Source of the DNA: JBNGDW01 sp049975325
GTDB taxonomy: Bacteria; Cloacimonadota; Cloacimonadia; JGIOTU-2; JBNGDW01
Length of the DNA stretch: 54,871 nt
Assembly: GCA_049975325.1 (NCBI GenBank)
Contig: JBNGDW010000001.1
Span: 1-54,871 of the forward strand
Reading direction: 5' to 3'
Shown: piece after piece, positions 49,688 through 54,871 of the stretch
How positions within the stretch are numbered: position 1 is the first letter of the stretch
How the letters are laid out: each line of letters opens with the position of its first letter
Program-made: the position numbers and the translations under genes
Notes under the pieces: generated by a model
What the model saw: the letters and a program-made list of their open reading frames with translations, nothing else
What the model was told of the DNA's origin: nothing
Databases searched by the model: none

Positions 49688-50832
49688 AATACCTCATCAA
49701 TCTTATGGAGAATTTCAGAAGGTGTAATGATCTCTCCATTATACTTCTGGAGCTTAATAAACTTTGAATGCTGACCATACTTTGTTACTCGTTTCACCTC
49801 GTTTATGAGTTGGCCTTGATTTAACTCTGCAATAACAACTGCCTTTGTGTTTTCTAACATCATTTCAACATCATAATCAGGGAAGGGCCATATTGTAAGA
49901 GGCCTGATTAATCCTATCTTTATCCCCTTTTTGCGTGCTTCAATAACTGCTTCTTTGGCAGCACGAGCCACAACTCCAGCCGCAAAGATAGCAATATCTG
50001 CATCATCCATCTTAAACGATTCTACCTGAATAATATCATCAAGATTGTCAACTATCTTCTTTCGCAATCTTTCCATCATTTCTTCCACTTCCCATGGAAC
50101 CTGTGTAGGAAAACCATTCTCATCATGGGCAAGTCCAGTTACATGAAAGCGATATCCTTCCCCAAAATTGGCAAGTGGAGATATATATTTCGGATTTTTT
50201 TTATAATGTTTGTACCACTCGGGAGGTACACTTGGCTTTATTCGGTTAATAATACGAAGTTGATCTTTCGGTGGTAACAGGACCGAATCTCTCATATGAG
50301 CTATTACTTCATCAAGGAGTAATATAACAGGTGTACGATACTTTTCTGCCAGATTAAATGCACGAATAGTTAATGTATAACACTCACGAACTGAGTCGGG
50401 GTAGAGTGCAATAACCGGATGGTCACCATGAGTGCCCCATCGTGCTTGCATGAGGTCTCCCTGGGCAGGACTTGTAGGCAATCCAGTACTGGGACCGCCA
50501 CGCTGTACATTTACAACCACACATGGGATTTCCGCCATCATACCAAATCCCAAATTTTCCTGCATAAGTGAAAACCCGGGACCACTCGTGGCTGTCATTG
50601 ATTTTAATCCAGCAAGACTTGCCCCGAGAATACATCCCATACTTGAGAGCTCATCTTCCATCTGGATAAATTTACCCCCTATTCTGGGAAGTTCTTGAGA
50701 TAATATCTCGGCAATTTCAGTGGATGGGGTGATAGGATATCCTGCAAAAAAGCGCATACCTGCATCCATCGCTCCTAAGGCAACTGCAGCATTCCCTTGA
50801 AGTAGTTGCGGAGACTGCTCACTTTTTGACAC
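49684..50832 (-). CDS. korA: 2-oxoacid:ferredoxin oxidoreductase alpha subunit
   Basis: The pyrimidine-binding TPP subunit, 382 residues from the start chosen here. An ATG at 50859 is possible, but GTG at 50832 has AGGAGG five bases before it and begins SKSEQSPQLLQGNAAVALGA, the normal family N-terminus. Landmarks are FFAGYPITPSTEIAEIL, DELSSMGCILGASLAGLKSM, TSGPGFSLMQENLGFGMMAEIP, VNVQRGGPSTGLPTSPAQGD and RPLTIWPFPD. It overlaps korD by 14 bp and korB by 4 bp. Confidence 0.92.
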   Translation of the reverse strand: MSKSEQSPQLLQGNAAVALGAMDAGMRFFAGYPITPSTEIAEILSQELPRIGGKFIQMEDELSSMGCILGASLAGLKSMTATSGPGFSLMQENLGFGMMAEIPCVVVNVQRGGPSTGLPTSPAQGDLMQARWGTHGDHPVIALYPDSVRECYTLTIRAFNLAEKYRTPVILLLDEVIAHMRDSVLLPPKDQLRIINRIKPSVPPEWYKHYKKNPKYISPLANFGEGYRFHVTGLAHDENGFPTQVPWEVEEMMERLRKKIVDNLDDIIQVESFKMDDADIAIFAAGVVARAAKEAVIEARKKGIKIGLIRPLTIWPFPDYDVEMMLENTKAVVIAELNQGQLINEVKRVTKYGQHSKFIKLQKYNGEIITPSEILHKIDEVL

Positions 50833-51139
50833 TTTTCCTCCTCTCCTCTTGTGCTGCACCAGTTATTGCATAATCAGGACAAAGCATATCACATTTCTCA
50901 CAATGGATACATTTCTCCGGGTACTTAACATATGGGGCACCATCAGGAAGGGTGCCTAAAACACCTGTCGGACAGATCGCAACACAAATGCCACATCTTT
51001 TACACCAGTCATAGTATATGTAAACCGGAGATTCTTCATAATCTTCAGGTTTTTCTATCTTTCTTTCTTTCACATTGGTGAGGTTGACTGAATCTGCCTC
51101 ACTTTCTTTAATTATCTTGCCTTGAAAGTTCTTTTTCAT
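50819..51139 (-). CDS. korD: 2-oxoacid:ferredoxin oxidoreductase delta (ferredoxin-like) subunit
   Basis: A 106-residue protein with two 4Fe-4S motifs: CKRCGICVAICPTGV and CIHCEKCDMLCPDYAI (both C-x2-C-x2-C-x3-C-P). The N-terminal 35 residues are a charged extension. It carries electrons from the TPP site to ferredoxin. AGGAGG lies three bases before the ATG. It is the first gene of the kor set, with 174 bp separating it from the SpoIID-like gene upstream, so a promoter should lie in that gap. Confidence 0.92.
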   Translation of the reverse strand: MKKNFQGKIIKESEADSVNLTNVKERKIEKPEDYEESPVYIYYDWCKRCGICVAICPTGVLGTLPDGAPYVKYPEKCIHCEKCDMLCPDYAITGAAQEERRKSVKK

Positions 51140-51313
51140 GTGCCTCCTGTAAAGAACCCAAAATTACTTGTCAAAAAAAAGTAAATTTTTATCGAAACTT
51201 TTAATACAATAATCTGTTATAGAAGCTCTCAACACTCAATCCATCCCTTGCTACCTGAGTTATCCTGTTGTGAAAGGTTTTGATACACGACCGCAATTTC
51301 CCACATAAATCCT

Positions 51314-52858
51314 TCACCTACTTTCAATCTTTATGCTAATTATCTGAATTCCTTTATAATAGTGCTTAAGAATATCTTCAGCTTTGTAACCGGATTCTGC
51401 CATTTGAAGGGCGCCAATCTGACACATACCTACTCCATGCCCAGAACCTTTACCTTGAAAGAGGAGACTATCACCCTGATCTTCTACAATAAACAATGAT
51501 GAAGGAAGATTATCAAAGGTATTTCTAATATTGAGCTCGCCATCAAATACTAATTTACCACTGGTACCGCATAATTCTATTGCCAGGGCTCTACCTGAAA
51601 CCCCTCGAGATAAAATATTAATTCCCTCATATCGCCCAAAATCTATAATCGAATTACAATAATTTTCCACTGCTTTTTTCGAAATCGTTTTCTGCCATGA
51701 GTATGTATTTTTTATCCAACCAGTTGTCTCCTCTGTATTACAAAATACTTGCTGGGAAGATTCAATCCATGAAGCCACATTCCTCTCTTTGGTGAGATCT
51801 ACAGATCTTTGGGTTGTACCATCATAAGTCCCCGCAAGGTAGGGCACATCTTCCCCTCCCCACACATTGCTGCTCGACTCTGTATGCCCTCCACAATTTG
51901 TTGAATAGACTGCATTGATTATTTCATCTTGATATGTTCCAACTTGATAGGCAGTGGCTCTTACCGCCAGATTGACCTGTTCAGAAATATCAGAAATACC
52001 TGAGAAAACCTGGCAATGGGTACTGGCGCACAAATCAAAAGCATCATCTTTATGATGACCATGAAGAATTTTGTACAGCGCTTCAGCGCGGGCAGCTATT
52101 GCCTGGGCTTTAAGCACCTCCAAAGGTGCATCAGCACCAATTTCATTTGGCAGAACCCCTGCAATATAGTCTTCTAACTCGACCGAAGAAATAAGATGAA
52201 GAGTGCCAGCAGGATTAAGATCTACTTTAAGCTTGCCTCTGTAAGACCGGGTTACGAATTCCTTCGGGTTCCAGAAATTGGTACGGGGAACCTGAAATAC
52301 GGTAATTGGTTGGTCTGAAATAAGATAAAGTGGAGGAGAGAAGAAATAACTTTTCCCATCTTTTGCGTTATACACCTGAACATTTGCATTTGAGAATGCA
52401 TATTCTTCTATCACCCAACCATCAGGCTCGCATACATTTTGGGCAGATTCATAGGTCAAAAACCTTTCCTTTAAAAATACAGCATAACCAGTAATTACCT
52501 CTAAAATCCCATCTTCATAGTGAAGTTCGGTATAAGGCTCTGCATAGCATTCTGGAAAGTTTTGGATAAATGCTTCTGCTTCTCTGCGAGTGGGAAATCG
52601 ATCTACACCAACTCGCCAATAAGGTGAAACTTCAAGCGGCTTTTCTATTTCTATGAAAAGCTCTGGCTGATAAAAATCTATTCTGAAGGGTGAGCCGCTT
52701 TCAACAATAGTAAGGTCACCCGGGGCTGTTAGATGAATTTGGGTGGTATTCGGGACAATCTCTACATCTATGTAAAGCTGATTGTCCTCAACTGATAGAG
52801 CGTGCAGCAGAACGGGCAATAATAGTATGAATATGCTGTAAAAAAATCGTTTCAACAT
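51314..52858 (-). CDS. SpoIID/LytB-domain protein
   Basis: A 514-residue exported protein with a signal peptide at about 1-19. Residues about 80-160 contain a SPOR-like stretch (YWRVGVDRFPTRREAEAF, then a degenerate repeat) that may bind denuded glycan strands. The SpoIID domain (about 205-500) is clear: SVELEDYIAGVLPNEIGADAP, LKAQAIAARAEALYKI, DLCASTHCQVFSG, AVYSTNCGGHTESSSNVWG, GKGSGHGVGMCQIGALQMAE. Members act as lytic transglycosylases or amidase enhancers in wall remodelling, here in a non-sporulating context by inference. Its start overlaps the metG stop by one base (TAATG). Confidence 0.88.
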   Translation of the reverse strand: MLKRFFYSIFILLLPVLLHALSVEDNQLYIDVEIVPNTTQIHLTAPGDLTIVESGSPFRIDFYQPELFIEIEKPLEVSPYWRVGVDRFPTRREAEAFIQNFPECYAEPYTELHYEDGILEVITGYAVFLKERFLTYESAQNVCEPDGWVIEEYAFSNANVQVYNAKDGKSYFFSPPLYLISDQPITVFQVPRTNFWNPKEFVTRSYRGKLKVDLNPAGTLHLISSVELEDYIAGVLPNEIGADAPLEVLKAQAIAARAEALYKILHGHHKDDAFDLCASTHCQVFSGISDISEQVNLAVRATAYQVGTYQDEIINAVYSTNCGGHTESSSNVWGGEDVPYLAGTYDGTTQRSVDLTKERNVASWIESSQQVFCNTEETTGWIKNTYSWQKTISKKAVENYCNSIIDFGRYEGINILSRGVSGRALAIELCGTSGKLVFDGELNIRNTFDNLPSSLFIVEDQGDSLLFQGKGSGHGVGMCQIGALQMAESGYKAEDILKHYYKGIQIISIKIESR

Positions 52859-54871
52859 TATGAAACTTTAGTGCCAGCAGGAATGTCCTTATCAGTAGTA
52901 AGCAGAGTTAGGTTTGAATTATCCGCTGCAGCAAGTAACATCCCCTCAGACTTTTCTCCTCTAATAATAGCAGTCTCGAGATTATTCACCACAACTATAT
53001 TCTTGCCTATAAGCTCCTCCGGTGAATAATATTCTGCAATGCCTGCCACAATCTGTTTCTCTTGATTATCTAAATTTAGTTGCAACTTCAGGAGCTTATC
53101 AGCACCCCTGATTTTCTCTGCTTTTATGATTTTTGCTACGCGTAGGTCTAATTTTTGAAATGTACTGATATCGATATTTTCGCTCATAATAATCCTCTCT
53201 TTTTTAGTAGATTGTTCACTGACTTTGCTTTCTGTTTTCAATTTTTCTATCTGCCTTTCAATAAGTTTATCCGGAATTTTTTTAAACGCAGGTTCTATTT
53301 TACCAATTTTTATAGACTCCTTTAATGGTTGTGAAAGCCATCTCCAGCCATATTCCTCTATAGAGCGAGAGAAGCCCATCATTTTCCAGATTTTCTCTGC
53401 AGAAGAGGGAATAATCGGATATAATATTACCACAAGATTCCGAATAAGTTCACCACAGATATACATCGTTTCGGCAGTTTTTAATGGCTCAGTTTTAATC
53501 GTATGCCATGGACTCTCACTATCAAAATATTGATTACCAAAGCGAGCAAGATCAACAGCATATCGTGCTGCCTTGCGTACTTTAAATGTTTGATAACATT
53601 CTTTTATGGTATTACTTCTGTTTGCGATCTCCTGGAGAATAAGTTTTCCTTTTGGAGATATTTCTTTAACATATGGAATCTCATGTCTGAAATGAGCGCT
53701 GGAAAATTTAAGCACGCGATTCACAAAATTGCCAAAGACATCTGCCATATCAGAATTGTATTGTAGCTGAAATTCTTTCCATACAAAATCTGCATCTTTA
53801 TTTTCTGGGGCATTACTTGCCAGATAATATCTAAGTGAATCAGCAGAAAAGTTATCTAAAAAGTCAAGTATCCATACTGCCCAATCTTTGCTTGTGGATA
53901 TTTTTCTCCCTTCAAGGTTAAGATATTCATTTGCAGGCACATCATAAGGTAAGACATAATTTTCATCCTGTCCCATGAGCACTGCTGGCCAGATGATCGT
54001 ATGAAATGGAATATTATCTTTGCCAATGAAATGAATTAGTTTAGTTTCCGGGTCTAACCAGTATTCTTTCCATTTCTCAGGTTCCCCTATCTTTTGTGCC
54101 CATTCTACTGTAGAGGAAAGATATCCAATTGGGGCTTCAAACCATACATAAAGCACCTTACCTTTTGCTTCTTCAAGCGGCACAGGTATTCCCCAATCAA
54201 GGTCACGAGTTATTGCTCTTTCTCTAACTCCGCTATCCAGCCAGCCAAGAATAAACCTTTTCACATTATCCTTCCACTCTACTTTACTTTCAACCCAGGA
54301 GCGAAGCCGCGGTTCAAACTTTGGAAGATCCAAAAACCAGTTTTTAGTTTCTCGCACTTCAGGAGTGCTACCACAGTTAATACAAACTGGATTAATCAGT
54401 TCGATCGCATCGATAAGCTTACCACAAACATCACACTGATCACCACGTGCCCCAGGAGCATGACAATATGGGCACTCTCCTTCTATATAACGATCAGGGA
54501 GAAAACGTTTACAATGTGGACAATACAACTGCTTGGTAAGATGCGATGTTATATAGCCATTTTTTAGAAGTTGTAAAAAAAATTGCTGAGATATTTTGTA
54601 ATGGATAGGTCTGTCAGTTTCTGAATAATTATCAAAAGAAAAGTTCAAGCCCTGAAATGCATCGACAATCCTTTTGTGGTATTTTGCAACAATTTCTTTG
54701 GGCGAAACATTTTCTTGGCTGGCTTTTATTGAAATGGGGGCTCCATGCTCATCTGAACCGCAGATATAAATCACATCATTTCCGCACAATTTTTGAAATC
54801 GAACGAATATATCAGCAGGAAGATACGCTCCTGCAATATGTCCTATATGCAGATCTCCATTTGCATAGGGT
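52858..54871 (-). CDS. metG: Methionyl-tRNA synthetase (5' end outside window)
   Basis: The frame stays open to the right edge, where it reads PYANGDLHIGHIAGAYLPAD, so the HIGH motif is present and only a few N-terminal residues are missing; the gene does not start at the TTG near 54789. About 670 residues are visible. The zinc-binding insert has two Cys pairs (CPHCKRFLPD, CPYCHAPGARGDQCDVC). The KMSKS loop reads KISTS. The anticodon-binding domain is at the middle-to-end, and a C-terminal EMAP-like tRNA-binding domain is present (FQKLDLRVAKIIKAEKI, VNNLETAIIRGEKSEGMLLAA). It couples to the SpoIID-like gene by a 1-bp overlap. Confidence 0.95.
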   Translation of the reverse strand, partial: PYANGDLHIGHIAGAYLPADIFVRFQKLCGNDVIYICGSDEHGAPISIKASQENVSPKEIVAKYHKRIVDAFQGLNFSFDNYSETDRPIHYKISQQFFLQLLKNGYITSHLTKQLYCPHCKRFLPDRYIEGECPYCHAPGARGDQCDVCGKLIDAIELINPVCINCGSTPEVRETKNWFLDLPKFEPRLRSWVESKVEWKDNVKRFILGWLDSGVRERAITRDLDWGIPVPLEEAKGKVLYVWFEAPIGYLSSTVEWAQKIGEPEKWKEYWLDPETKLIHFIGKDNIPFHTIIWPAVLMGQDENYVLPYDVPANEYLNLEGRKISTSKDWAVWILDFLDNFSADSLRYYLASNAPENKDADFVWKEFQLQYNSDMADVFGNFVNRVLKFSSAHFRHEIPYVKEISPKGKLILQEIANRSNTIKECYQTFKVRKAARYAVDLARFGNQYFDSESPWHTIKTEPLKTAETMYICGELIRNLVVILYPIIPSSAEKIWKMMGFSRSIEEYGWRWLSQPLKESIKIGKIEPAFKKIPDKLIERQIEKLKTESKVSEQSTKKERIIMSENIDISTFQKLDLRVAKIIKAEKIRGADKLLKLQLNLDNQEKQIVAGIAEYYSPEELIGKNIVVVNNLETAIIRGEKSEGMLLAAADNSNLTLLTTDKDIPAGTKVS

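Noticed and set aside
50833..50859. Upstream ATG start for korA
   Set aside because: The GTG at 50832 has a strong AGGAGG five bases upstream and gives the normal family N-terminus; the longer form adds a basic stretch that is really ribosome-binding-site sequence.
51144..51174. TTGACA on the minus strand upstream of korD
   Set aside because: At a 17-base spacing the -10 would overlap the ribosome binding site (TACAGG/AGGAGG), leaving no leader; I do not call a promoter.
54787..54789. TTG as start of metG
   Set aside because: The frame continues to the window edge with the HIGH motif and conserved N-terminal residues, so the codon is an internal Leu.
1..54871. tRNA, rRNA, CRISPR array, insertion sequence or prophage
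   Set aside because: I looked for cloverleaf T-loops, regularly spaced direct repeats, and transposase or integrase motifs and found none that convince.

Overview
The window looks like a chromosomal segment of an AT-rich, Gram-negative bacterium of the FCB superphylum, most like Cloacimonadota (formerly WWE1/Cloacimonetes). Four secreted proteins end in a type IX-style C-terminal sorting domain (YPNP/NYPNP, YNIKGQ, SGIYF/GIYFYKL and terminal KLLLLR-type motifs). LpxB, WaaA and a DUF374 acyltransferase indicate an LPS-type outer membrane. Energy genes fit an anaerobic amino-acid or propionate metaboliser. The taxonomy is inference; there is no rRNA in the window.

Bases 1-14749 (+ strand) hold a type IV pilus / type II secretion-like locus. 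In order: the 3' end of an unknown gene, a pilin-like protein, a membrane-anchored LamG protein, a stand-alone histidine-kinase DHp stub, a REC-cNMP-binding response regulator, a PilT-like ATPase, a PilM-PilN-TPR fusion, a PilO-PilP fusion and a short secretin. An FN3/LVIVD lipoprotein, a large beta-helix adhesin-like protein and a small secreted protein follow. The last two share a repeated, unnamed domain.

Bases 14982-29181 (+ strand) hold a YhaM-type exonuclease, a 1688-residue hybrid histidine kinase, a CPA2 antiporter, Kdo transferase (WaaA), an AmrS-like radical SAM enzyme, a NusG-II protein, a Gx-transporter-like protein, PBP1a and a GT2 glycosyltransferase.

Bases 29238-38430 are mainly on the minus strand: two calcium-type beta-propeller proteins with sorting domains, a PpiD/SurA-type foldase, and lpxB with a DUF374 acyltransferase. 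One small membrane protein lies on the plus strand.

Bases 38560-42250 (+ strand) hold a DUF2007 gene and then about 1 kb with no convincing gene. That stretch is packed with purine/pyrimidine tracts, nested inverted repeats and short palindromes. A secreted unknown protein and a SUMF1-domain lipoprotein follow, separated by a strong hairpin.

Bases 42237-54871 (- strand) hold RqcH, then (in transcription order from the right) metG (5' end outside the window), a SpoIID-like protein, korD-korA-korB-korC, methylmalonyl-CoA epimerase and a four-gene Na+-pumping methylmalonyl-CoA decarboxylase. Together these link 2-oxoacid oxidation to propionyl-CoA formation and a sodium gradient, or the reverse. 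The mutase needed to complete the route is not in the window.
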